Assembly: GCF_030867095.1 (NCBI RefSeq)
Contig: NC_081832.1
Coordinates: 35,969,756-36,033,755, forward strand
Length of the DNA: 64,000 nt
Direction: 5' to 3'
DNA from: Alligator mississippiensis
Taxonomy: Eukaryota; Chordata; Crocodylia; Alligatoridae
The notes beneath the pieces were generated by a model. That model worked only from the letters and a program-made list of their open reading frames with translations. It was not told the DNA's origin and made no database searches. The translations under genes and the position numbers were made by a program. Shown in pieces: positions 53,089 through 63,127 of the stretch. How positions within the stretch are numbered: the first letter of the stretch is position 1; every line of letters begins with the position of its first letter.

Positions 53089-53871
53089 TTGATGCCTACA
53101 CAGTCAGATGGGTGGAAAATTGGCTCAATGGTCGCACCCACGGAGTGGTGGTGGACGGGTTGTTTTCGACCTGGAGGGATGTGGGCAGTGGAGTTCCCCA
53201 GGGCTTGGTCCTCGGGCCTGTGCTATTCAACATCTTTATCAGTGACTTGGAGGTGGGGCGTGGAAAGCACACTGTCCAAATTCGCTGATGACACAAAGAT
53301 GAGGGTAGAAGTGGGCACACTGGAGGGAAGGGACAGAATCCATCTAAATCTAGACAGGTTACAGAGGTGGGCGGATGAGAACAGAATGGAATTCAATGCA
53401 GACAAGTGCAAGATGCTGCATCTAGGGAGAAGGAACCTACAACATACCTATAGGTTGGGGAACACCCTTCTCAACAACACAGTGACGGAAAAGGATCTTG
53501 GAGTCATTGTTGACTACAGGGTGGACATGAGCCGCCAATGCGAGGAAGCGGTCAGTAAGGCTAACTGCACCTTGTCATGCATCTACAGATGCATCACATG
53601 CAGGTCCAGGGAGGTGATCCTTCCCCTCTATGCAGTGTTGGTCAGGCCGGAGTTAGAGTACTGCGTCCGGTTTTGGGTGCCACACGTCAAGAGGGATGTG
53701 GCTAACCTTGAGAGGGTTCAAAGGAGGGCCACTCACATGGTCAGGGGGCAGCAGACCAGGCCCCACAAAGGTAGATTAAAGGGCTTGAATCTATTCAACC
53801 TCCACAAGAGAAGACTGAGAGGGGATCTGGTGGCCATCTATAAACTTGCCGGGGGGACCAGCAGAAAATAG
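53089..53871 (+). pseudogene. CR1 ORF2 RT palm and C-terminal region (copy 7)
   Basis: A 260-codon frame whose first 55 codons are out of register. From FADDTKM on it is the true CR1 frame: ENRMEFNADKCKMLHLG, EKDLGVIVDYRVDMS, LEYCVRFWVPHVKRDV and LRGDLVAIYKLAGG. The upstream palm wording (VVHLDFKKAFDTV at about 53010, [15 protein letters not shown] at about 53190) lies in other frames. Confidence 0.8.
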
Positions 53872-54178
53872 GTGCGGCTCTGTTCCTCTGGGCACCACCT
53901 GGAATAACAAGGAATAATGGCCACAGATTGATTGAGAGCAGTTTCAGGCTTGATATCAGGAGGCACTACTTTATGGTTAGGGCTGCCAGGCTCTGGAATG
54001 GGCTCCCAAGGGAGGTGGTGCTCTCCCCTACCTTGAGGGTCTTCAAGAGGAGGTCTTCAAGAAGAGTTTGGATAGATATCTGGCTGGGGTATTATGATCC
54101 CAGCACTTGTTCCTGCGGAGGGAAGGGGGTCGGACTTGATATGTTCGGGTCCCTTTCAACCCTAGAAACTATGAAACT

Positions 54179-54892
54179 TTGGTTGTGTTACAGATTTGAA
54201 CTAGTTTCCGATCACTTATACTGATTTATGTGTAATTTCTGTCCCTAGCCCCTGTGATCGTGCTTTGGGGTCTCCCTTGGCTGAATATACAGGCTGTACT
54301 GAGCACACATCTTGGCCATCCCTTGACTAGCTGGAGTCAGAGTACTGAACCATGGCTCAATCATCTCTAGGGATGGAGCATCTGTCTTCCCCTGCTTTCT
54401 CAGTCCCAAGGGGGTTACCACATCACCTTGGATCTTCACCTACCTTGGAGTTATCTGGGAAACATCAATCAATTTTAACTGTTACATGGCAGCATAAAGT
54501 ATAATAATACTAGATCAATAGAACACCCTCGGATGTTTAGAATTCAGGTAGATCTACACAAGCAACACTTTATAGGAATATGAGTATACTATAGGAGAAA
54601 AAGAGTCTTCATATGGACACAGTTATACTGGCTACCAACAGAAAAAAACACCCAGAAATTAAGCAGAGTATACTGGTAAGAGCTCGGTTTTCCCAATGTA
54701 ATTGTGTTTTTTAGGGGCTTGGTCATGTTGTTCTTCTAGGCACATGTAGTATAACTTTGGTCTCAGTTTTTAGAAGCAGAACGGTATGGAGGACTGACTG
54801 CCTTCTCTTAACCGAGGAATCCCACAACATGGGAAGAAGAGATGTACTTGGAACAGAGGGGCATTTGAGGTATGCATTCATATTCCTATTGG
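54179..54892. other. Non-coding stretch
   Basis: No element or gene recognised. Confidence 0.4.
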
Positions 54893-55075
54893 GCGCACCT
54901 ACATGTGTGCTTTAATGCACATTAGCCTATTTTAAAGCAGCACAAAAAAGTGCTCTTTCATTAATGTGCATTAAAATAAGCTAATGTGCATTTTTCTAGT
55001 ACTTCAAAATGGAGGTACTAGAATTTAGTGCACATTACCTAAAGCACATTAATGAACATGTAGACACATTCACTT
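54893..55075. mobile_element. Small MITE-like element with CTACATGTG ends
   Basis: Left GGGCGCACCTACATGTGTGC, right AACATGTAGACACATTC. The interior repeats AATGCACATTA and its complement several times. Similar ends at 44132-44469. TSD not found. Confidence 0.5.
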
Positions 55076-55599
55076 TGTCCTTTGGAGACTGTCAGAGCAG
55101 CCCCTACAAGGTGCTCTCAAACATGCTGGAACTTGCCAAAGAATTGGGAAGTCATAGTTAGCTTCTAGAAGAGCCTTACACACTGCTGCACTGAAAAGAA
55201 ACTCACTAGAGAAAAAAATATATAACTCCTAACTTTTAGAAAGTGGTACAATCTAAGGGTTGACCTATAAAGACATATATCCATTTAACTGCAATTTCCT
55301 TGAAATCCCTCCCCCGCCAAACCTGTAAGGGGCTAAGTTATTTGAGAACGAAAGGGGCTAACAGATTTTGCTACATTTAATAAAAATACTTGGGCCACCT
55401 ATTCTGAAATCAAGCTTATAAACAGACTTGTATTGAACCCTCAGAGACCCATCCTTGCCCACTGAGATACAGTGAACCTGGCCTTGCAGAACGCAGCTCA
55501 CTCAAGGGCAAGAGAATCAAAGCAATCATTAGGTCAAGCAGAAACTGCTGGGCCCATCTTCAAAGGCAGCAGTAATGCTGAAGCGATCAGAGCTAAACA
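55076..55599. other. Non-coding stretch
   Basis: Nothing recognised in about 520 bp. Confidence 0.4.
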
Positions 55600-55918
55600 T
55601 CCTTTACCGTTGATATGACTGATAAACTTTATCATTATATTTGTTTTTTACTGTGTCAATTGTGGACCTATGCACAACATTTTTATAGATTCATGATCTG
55701 ATTTATCACCATATTTGTATTTGATTATGTTAATTTTAGAAGTAGGAATAATGCTTTTATAATGGTTGGCCCTATTTTATTATTATATGAGCATTTCTGT
55801 TATTTTTGCTTAAATTTATATTATGGTTGCATGTTCGTTATATTGTTTTCAGGAGCATGGCTTTCAGCCAGAATCTTTAATAAATTGAATTGAATTGAAT
55901 TGAATTGAATTGAATTGA
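55600..55918 (+). mobile_element. Possible LINE 3' end with (TTGAA)n tail
   Basis: An AT-rich block of about 280 bp ends in AATAAA and seven TTGAA units (55884-55918). A pentamer tail after AATAAA is the usual form of a non-LTR element 3' end. No coding part is attached, so the family (L1 or other) is open. Confidence 0.4.
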
Positions 55919-56526
55919 GGCTGCAGTCAGGTGGCTAGAAGGAAGCAGGGATTGGCTACATATAAGCTCAGTCTCTGGGCTTGGGCAAGCAGTCTACACT
56001 TGCAGGCTGCAGGGTGAGGAGCTGCGGACAATGCTGGCTGCCAGAAAACAATGGAGGTAATCTGGAGACTAAGGGCATAAGCCAGCTCCTTACGGTAGAA
56101 GCATGGCAGCTGTTAGAGACCTAAAATGGGTTTTGAGACTGAGTTGCAACTAGGTTGTTTATGCTTTGTGTTATGGGGGGGGGGGGGTTGGAGGTTATGC
56201 TGTGACTGGAGAACTGGGTTGTGTACATGGGGGAGGTTTGGAGGCCACGGAGCAGGGTGACAGGGGGCCCTCCGTGTTTTGGGACCTGCTGTGGGTAGGA
56301 ATCTGAGGGGCTAAGACCTTGAAGCTGAGGTCCAAGGCAGTAGATCTGAGGGTCTCAGCCAGAGGAAAAGGGCCAAAGCCAAGAAGGCCCAAGCAAAAAT
56401 AAGGGTTTGAGACCTGAGAGGCCAAATTTGCTGGTTTGGGCCCGACCACATTGCCATCAAGTAATACTTGTGAGGTATGAGTGCGACTACGGGAGTGGCT
56501 GCAGGCCATGATTATAGCCTATAAGG
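55919..56526. other. Non-coding stretch with a 13-G run
   Basis: GC-rich, including a poly-G run near 56176-56188. Overlapping open frames on the minus strand have no motif. Confidence 0.4.
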
Positions 56527-56968
56527 CAGTGGTCATCAACCAGTGGATCTTGATCGACCGGTAGATCTAGTGGTAGATCTGGGAGCCTCCTGGAGTTGGT
56601 CCGAGGCTGGGGTTGAGGGGCTGAGTACGCACGTGCACACCCCAGACTAGCAGGTCAGTGCGTGGGAGAGGGATGGGGGGGTGCTATATGGAGGCCCCCA
56701 TGGTGAGAGACTGCTGCAAAGGCAGGAGCAGGGGTAAGTTGAGCTGGGACCCGGCCAGGTGGGACTTCCCTGCTGGGGTGGCACTCCCCCAAATGATTTT
56801 TTTCTCCGTCTACCTTGATCTGCACCCACTTCCCTCCCCACAGACTTACCTGCTGGGCAGAGGAGGGGGACAGAGTGGCAGGGGTGGCAGTGGCTGCACA
56901 CTGTAGATCTTGGATTGCTTTTAAATGCCAAAGTTGATCTCCTACTTAAAAAGGGTTGGAAACCACTG
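56527..56968. mobile_element. hAT MITE, 442 bp, with a near-perfect TSD
   Basis: Begins CAGTGGTCATCAACCAGTGG and ends AAAGGGTTGGAAACCACTG, inverted ends of about 14 bp. Subterminal GATCGACCGGTAGATC and CCAAAGTTGATCTCC segments echo each other. The flanking 8-mers are CTATAAGG (56519-56526) and CTTAAAGG (56969-56976), 6 of 8 identical. The type is the common vertebrate hAT MITE. Confidence 0.8.
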
Positions 56969-56976
56969 CTTAAAGG

Positions 56977-57314
56977 CATAATTATGGCCATGGGTCAACC
57001 TTTAGAATATATATATGACCCCAATTCTCTGAGAAGGCAGAGAAGCCCTGGGGGCTGTCTTAAAGAGGAAGCATACCTTGTAGAGTTTAGAAGTGGAGAA
57101 GCCCCAAGGACCAGAGTTTGGGGGAACAAAATTTGAGGACTTGACCAAGAAGGAAGACACCAAGGAAGTGCCTCCTCTGGCCTCTACAGGCAGACTCCCA
57201 GGTAAATACATTAACATAAAGGTGTAGCAGGTGAGAGATGGCAGGTGAGAGGGACTGGAGAACACAGTAGGGCAGTATGACCACCACGGGGCATCAGGTG
57301 CTGGGGTCACACCC
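56977..57314. other. Non-coding stretch, possibly the 3' part of the Harbinger element
   Basis: No motif-bearing frame. The adjacent minus-strand transposase remnant ends at about 57315, so this would be its downstream side. Confidence 0.35.
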
Positions 57315-58160
57315 CCAACCTGATAAATGCCTCACAAATATGCAGCATGCAGGCTGAAGAGATCAGCTGTGGCAGACACCACTTGGTAGCTCAGGTATAC
57401 CCTCCACCATGCCCTGAAGAACCCAAAGGTATATTCCACACACAGTTGTCAGCTGCACTTCCAATAGTCAAACAACTCCTTCCTGGCATATTGGTATCCA
57501 ACGTGGGGTTCATGAGTGGGTTAGCTGGGTATCAGGGTAACAGGAAGAAATAGTTGCTTCTTCTAGCTGGAAGTGTTACAGGTAACACTCCTTATGATAT
57601 TAGGGAAAGCAGGAGTTCCAGAAGACTCTGACATCACAGACCTTGTCCAACTGCCTGATAGTCACATTTGCGAATCAGCCTGAGTGTTCTGTACTGTCCT
57701 GTGCCATGGTGGAAAAGTACCCTTTCTGGCTGGTGTACTTAAGGTCCAAGTGTGCTGGGAATACACATGCCAAAGTAATTGAAAACCTCAAAGTGACAAA
57801 TCTGGGTGTGACCTCCTGTAGACTGGAAAGTCTGAGAACCCTTTGTGTCGTGCATCTTTTTGATGGTGAAATGCATCTTGAAGGGTTTGATCCTGCCACA
57901 GATTTGTCCAAGCCAAGTTGAATGACAGCAGACTGGAAGCTATTGTGGGTTGCTAGCTTCCAAACAGCAATTGCCACCACATCTCCACATTCATGAACAC
58001 CTTCATGTTGGTGGAATGCCTCTGGAGTGACGGAACCAGCTTGATGCAGATCTCAAAGTAAGTTGCTGCTACTGCTATTCCCCTTAGATTCTTAGCTCTA
58101 TTTCCTCCCTTTAACTCCATGCTGGTTTCCCTGGCCCAGAGGTGGTGGTAAATGATCTGA
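57315..58160 (-). pseudogene. Harbinger (PIF) transposase, decayed
   Basis: On the minus strand, in order: TKLVPSLQR-like and VEMWW then, after a one-base shift near 57985, VAIAVWKLATHNSFQS with GLDKSVAG (the helix-turn-helix part); AHLDLKYTSQKGYFSTMAQD with ANVTI and CDVRVFWNS (the DDE region, YxNRKGYFS...HDARVFxNS in relatives); and VEYTFGFFRAWWRVYLSYQVV near 57400 with LHAAYL (the ENAFGRLKxRWR...C.LHN end). Stops and shifts separate the blocks. The first DDE Asp (DGTHI region) is not seen. It is a fossil. The Myb/SANT partner protein is represented at 30304-31366. Confidence 0.7.
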
Positions 58161-59019
58161 AAGTGAAGGTTTTCCTTCATGAAGTCTTATTTCTAACTCT
58201 TTGGGCATGTGGCTCTCAGATTAAGAGTACAGAACATAGCTTAAGGAAGGGTCGTTGAATCATAATTGAATCATGAGCTGCCATGACATACCAACTGGAA
58301 AAGGTGCTTGAACAAAAAGGAAGGCATAGCCAAATAGGTCAAAACTCAGCTGTGAAACTTAGCAGTGAAAGAAAATTAAAGCAGCTGATGGGGGTTTATG
58401 GAGGGGATACAAAAAAGGGGAGTTCTGTCTCTCCAGTTAGAAGGATGGATATGTGGAGTTATTCTTGCTGTCTCCAGGAAGCAGAGCAGAATTAAGAGTG
58501 TTTAGTATTTCCTATGCTTCTCTGCTGGTTGCCACATGAGGCCAGGAAGGAATTTTTTTTTGCCACCTGTTGCTACAGTTGTCAGTGTTTGGGGGTTTTT
58601 TTGTTTTGTTTTTTTGCTTTCCTCAGAAGCACTGGGTGTTGGCTGCAGCCAAGGTTGGGGATTTTGACTGGGTCCTACTAGGACTAAAAGTCAGAGGTTC
58701 ATGGTTAGAAGGTCTTACCCTTCCACTCAAGATCAGACTGATGCGATCATGAAGGAATTTTATGATCTCATAAATTTTTGCCTTCATTTGTAGCAGAGGA
58801 CATGGCCCTCTTGTATCTCTTAAAAAGCATTTTAACATCCCCTGCAGTGGTGGGACACTTACAGTCCTCATCCCCCACTCTTTAACTGTGGCAGGTTAGG
58901 GTGCTCTTGATGGTTTTTGGCATTGTGCCTTGTAGTTGTGCAATAGGGTTGATTATGTAATTTTAGGACTAGGTTAGAATAACATTTTTATGGGATGGTC
59001 TGAAGATGGATGATTCTAG
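58161..59019. other. Non-coding stretch
   Basis: No gene recognised. A T-rich run (58590-58620) is present. Confidence 0.4.
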
Positions 59020-59130
59020 AGATGTAATTAGGAAGGATAGATTTCTACCTTATAGACTAGCCAAAATAGCTATAGCTATTATAGCACAAGCTTTTGTAAG
59101 CTGAAGCTCACTTCATCAGATGCTGTGTGA
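59020..59130 (-). repeat. CTGATGAAG...GAAAGCTT-type repeat tail
   Basis: The minus strand reads GCATCTGATGAAGTGAGCTT, AAAAGCTTGTGCTATAAT and TAGTCTATAAGGTAGAAAT. This is the well-known vertebrate repeat tail with CTGATGAAG, GAAAGCTT and TTAGTCTATAAGGT words. Related to the plus-strand tails at 39400 and 45275. Confidence 0.6.
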
Positions 59131-59177
59131 TGAAGAGGGAGTGGGTTTGGACTAGATGACCTCCTGAAGTGGTGACT

Positions 59178-59198
59178 GGGGGGGGGGGGGGGGGGGGG
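59178..59198. repeat. Poly-G tract (21 bases)
   Basis: Uninterrupted G run. A second run of about 13 G lies near 59312. Length is likely unreliable in the assembly. Confidence 0.9.
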
Positions 59199-59510
59199 TG
59201 TCACATGATACCACAATACTAGATGTCTGCCTAAGCTATGAGCTCCTCAGCTCTTTATGCTTATTTCACATCATGTCAGCATCAAGGTGATTTTTTCCTC
59301 AGTGAAATGGGAGGGGGGGGGGGGCCATTGGCAAGTTTTGTAAATATATCTAAGTGTATGAAGAGGACAAGGCCTGGATCTCCCATGCAGGCCAGTGATG
59401 AGAGTGAAATCCTCAGGTTCTGGTGTCTCAGGAGATCACTGCTGTGAGGCAGTTTTTGTCAGAGAAACTAGAGGAAATCTCTCAGGATATACACAGGCTT
59501 TCTGCAGACA

Positions 59511-60090
59511 TTGGTGAGAAAAGTACACATCATAATTCTGGAAAGTGATGTGAATAAGAGCAACAATGATATTATGGAGATTAAAAAAGAGAATGCTGTT
59601 CTTAAATTAAAGATCTACTTATTAGAACAACAAGATGAACTGGAGAATCAGTCACGTAGAAAAAAATTAAGATTAATTGGAATTCTAGAGGGCTGTGAGG
59701 GAGCAAATATGATTGGTTTCCTACAACATGTCCTGCCAGAAATCCTGAAACAAGATCTGCCATTACCTCCACCTGAGATCAAATAAGCTCACTGCACAGG
59801 ATCAAATCCTAACCAGAATGGGCTCAAGCCCAGGCCAGTTATATATTTCAGCTCCTGAGATTCTCTGACAAGGCTAATCTTTTGTTCATCAGCTAAGAAG
59901 ATGGGATAAGTTATATTTAATGGACATAAAATTGACTATTTTCTGATTTCACAAAAGAACTGAACAAGAAAAGAGCAGCCTTTAATAAATTAAGGCAAGT
60001 GTTTCATGGATTAGATGTCAAATACTATATGAAATACCCTGCGAGAATTAGCCTGGTGGTTTTCCATCCGAATTTTGTAAAACTTTCCTA
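59511..60090 (+). pseudogene. L1 ORF1 (coiled coil and RRM region)
   Basis: The open part 59511-59786 has a heptad-like stretch (VLKLKIYLLEQQDELENQSR), the hallmark LENQSRRKKLRLIGI leading into the RRM, and GFLQHVLPEIL. After a stop at 59784 the wording goes on with PRPVIYFSS, SLTRLIF-like sequence and the C-terminal domain end near 60080. In L1 this protein binds RNA as a trimer. Confidence 0.75.
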
Positions 60091-60179
60091 AAAAGTCTAG
60101 CACCATTATTATTTGATATATAACAAGGAAATAATTCATAATGGAAATTTGCCCAGAGAAACAAGAACAGCTTTATTTT

Positions 60180-61640
60180 ACTATTAAAGAAGGGAAAGAA
60201 AGGATTCCCATGTAGAGACTACTGCCCAAACTCATTATTGAATTCTGACGATAAGATTCTCACAAAATTACTAGTTCTAAGACTTAGTAAGGTGATTCCA
60301 TCCTTGATACATGCTGATTAGATAGGTTTAATAAAGGGCAGGTTGGCCTCAGATGGTTACAGGCAAGTTACTACACATGATTCAGCAATGTCATCTATCT
60401 GACTCAGCCCTTTTCTCATTAGATGCTGAAAAGGCATTTGACAGGGTTGAATTCTAAATATCTGCTCTTAATTTTACAAAAAAATTGTTTTTTGTGAGAA
60501 ATTCATAAATTGGATATCAATTTTATACAGGTCTCTTCTCACAGAAGTATCTACTAATGATGTGGTATCACCTTCATTCTGCTTGGAAAGGAGCACGTGT
60601 CAGGGATGTCCTATTTCTCCACTCTTATTCAATGTAGTATTGCAGCCTCTAGCTCAGCTATTAGGTAATCAACTCACATTGAGGGGATCAAGATTCTTGA
60701 TCAAATGTATAAAATCAATTTATATGCAGATATCTTTCTTCTATTGAAAACCCAGGTAATTCATTAACTCACATGTTTGCTCTGTTTGAGTCATTTGGAC
60801 AGTTATCAGGCCTCAGGATCAATTGGGATAAATTCTCTTACAAGAATGTGTCAAAGGGAAACATTTGGATGAACCTTGTCTATTCTCAGCTAAAGAACTG
60901 GAAGGTAATAAACTATTTAGGCATGCGGGTATGCTCTAGTCTTTACAATATGGTGCAACTAAATATTGATGATATCTTAACTACTTTTAAAAAAAAAAAG
61001 ATATGGAAAGATGGAAAACCTGCCCTATATCATTAATAGGAAGAACAGAAATAATCAAAGTGAACGAGTGTCCCAGGATTAATTATATACTCAGTTTATG
61101 GCCCTTGAAAGTACCTGTATCTGTTTTTAAGCATATAAATAAAATGATATTGAACTTCATATGGCAATCTAAAAGACGAAAAATGGCTGCCAAAGCTCTT
61201 AAAAGGGAATGATGTCATGGTGGAGTGGGTGTACCAAAATTCTATTTACATTATCTGGCTTATCATATTAAGGTACTTAAATATTGGATGTATGAAACTA
61301 TTCCAGGGGACAAACCTATAAAAATGAGCATGAAAGAAAAGTTAAATTCCAAGTTTGGATCACAATCATTTTCATTTCTTAAGAGTTTACCCAGACCTCT
61401 GATATTAAACATTGTATTTAACTCTTTATGGAGTGTACCGTAACATCTTCAGATTTAACAAAATCTCCCTTTATTCCTTTATAGGAATACCCTTAATTGA
61501 AGTTTAAAGATAAGAAAGGAATCCTAGATTTCTGGGGAAAAAAAAAATATAGCTACTGTAAAATCTATCATTAAGCAAAATCTATATATAAGCAAAAGGT
61601 GCAAGACTATGTGATAAATTTCAGTTATATAACAAAAAGC
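60180..61640 (+). pseudogene. L1 reverse transcriptase (broken)
   Basis: Reads CRDYCPNSLLN, KILTKLLVLRLSKVIPSLIH, LDAEKAFDRVEF (about 60422), CQGCPISPLLFNVVLQPLA, then LYAD-IFLLL (about 60719), FGQLSGLRINWDK, VINYLGMRV and LIGRTEIIKVNECPRINYIL. The YADD box lacks its second Asp by loss of one codon, and frames change around it. So the copy would be inactive even without its other breaks. Confidence 0.8.
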
Positions 61641-61769
61641 TGTGCTCTGATGAATAAGACACATGGGAATTCTAATGTAATAAAAGCTTTATTCTGTCTG
61701 TCTGTATCACTTTATTCGCACTCTGATTGGTTGTCTCAGTAGCCAACCACAATACTGACTAAAACAACC

Positions 61770-62090
61770 AGATTGCTCCAAGAGTGTTCCAGACAGGAGG
61801 CAGTGGTGGCGGTGCAGCAGAGCGCTGCCATGATGGCAGGGACCGAGGGAATGGAGCGGGGAGGCGAAGCCAGCAGCACTGGCCTCCCCCTCCTCACCCC
61901 CAGCTCCCTGGAGGTGGTGGCTACGGAGCAGGAGGCAGTGGCAGCATGGGAGTGCTGGCCAAGGGGGACGGAGAGGACGGTGGGGCAAGGTTCCCCCCCA
62001 CCCCCACAACCACTCCTGGGAGGTGGTGGCAGTGCGAGCTGGTAGGTGGCAGCGCTTTGTCCCTGCCCCACCCCCAATCATTCCTGACAG
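61770..62090. repeat. GC-rich insertion inside the L1
   Basis: A block of about 320 bp rich in GGTGG and GCAGTGG words and CCCCCA runs, set in AT-rich L1 sequence. It contains (GGAGGCAGTGG)-like repeats near 61796, 61908 and 61931. Boundaries are soft; 61690-61770 may belong to it. Family unknown. Confidence 0.5.
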
Positions 62091-62339
62091 GCAATTGGCT
62101 AGTATGTGGAATAATTTATGACATACAAATTTGGAAAGATGCGTTGTACTCTATGGATTAACCTCACTTTGTTGGTAATACATACAAATGGTTTAGTAAA
62201 TTATTATATACAGCAGATATTATTATTAAAGGTAAATAGGAAAAGGATTTACAGATATTGCTAACAGTTGAGAAATGGATTAGTATCTGGAAATCACTTT
62301 GTAAAACATCTAATTCATTGCTTTTAAAAACTGTTTCAC

Positions 62340-62480
62340 ATTAAATAGATTTTATTGGACCCCAGAAAGGTTATTTAAAGCAGGGCTAGCCTTGGATGAG
62401 CTGGAAGAGATGTGGAAACCAGACTGGGCCCCTAATTATAGTTTATTCTTTTTGTCCTAAAATTACTAGCTTTTGGCTTA
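62340..62480 (+). pseudogene. L1 ORF2 C-terminal motif
   Basis: Reads YWTPERLFKAGLALDE, then WKRCGNQTGPLIIVYSFCP and ITSFW. This is the C-terminal cysteine-rich region of L1 ORF2 (YxTPxRL...CWRC....G...H..W.C..I..FW), with the first Cys altered. It confirms that the L1 continues beyond the insertion. Confidence 0.7.
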
Positions 62481-62880
62481 GCACATGTATAACACCTTCT
62501 AAGAAATTTAAAATGAACATGGTGCCAGTAGAAAACTCCCAGCATACCTTCATTCTTGGAATGGTTAAAAGAACTTATGCAGGTTCCATTAATGGAAAAG
62601 ATTACATATGCAAATAGATGTAACTGGGATCAATATGAAGAAATATGGTGCAATATAAATCATTTGTTAAGTTTATAAATTGATTTGTTTGTAGCTTGGT
62701 ATCCTTTAAATGTATATGTATATTTGTTAGTTGGTTGCATGTAATGTCTAGCTCCCCCTTTCCCCTAGTCTTTACTAAATTTATATTATGTATATTTAAT
62801 TATCTATTTTATAATACTTTAGTTTTGCTTTCTAATTGTATTTTCATTAGTTTATATGTTACTGTTATAATATGAAAATT

Positions 62881-63127
62881 AGTAATATTATAAGGACAAA
62901 CAAAGGCAACCTAAGAGAATATAGTGACTAAAGGAAACACAGGCTAAAAGACCAGGATCTAATACCCCTAAGGTTCTGAAGTTTCCATTCTGCTGGCCTC
63001 AGAATACTCCAGGAAATTGTGGTCAAGAGCAGTGCTGGAGGAGCACAAGAGCATCAGCTTCAGCAAAACTTGAGATCATTTAGCTGGGAGAGGGCAGTTC
63101 ATTTGTACACTTTTGACATGATACACT
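62881..63127. other. Non-coding stretch
   Basis: Nothing recognised between the L1 end and the CpG-rich block. Confidence 0.4.

Larger units (their letters stand above)
51862..54178 (+). mobile_element. CR1 LINE, 5'-truncated copy 7
   Basis: Starts at the end of the endonuclease (ALLDLVLARGNDLV) and runs to the CR1 3' end, CTATGAAAC at about 54170. It is broken many times: a shift in the linker near 52070, TAG at 52731 (Gln to stop before VPEDW), shifts near 53070 in an A-run, TGA near 53084, and a damaged ISDLEV block near 53250. FADDTKM is present at 53281 and the C-terminal RLWNGLPREVVLSPTL at about 53990. A short duplication (GTCTTCAAGAGGAG, then GTCTTCAAGAAGAG) near 54038 extends the C-terminal end. 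Confidence 0.9.
59345..62880 (+). mobile_element. L1 LINE, decayed, endonuclease deleted
   Basis: ORF1 (59345-60090) is followed directly by reverse-transcriptase sequence (60110 on), so the endonuclease and RT entry are missing. The RT runs to about 61640, a GC-rich insertion follows, and the C-terminal region appears at 62340-62480. The AT-rich 3' end closes near 62880. Many stops and shifts. No terminal duplication was found. Confidence 0.8.
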
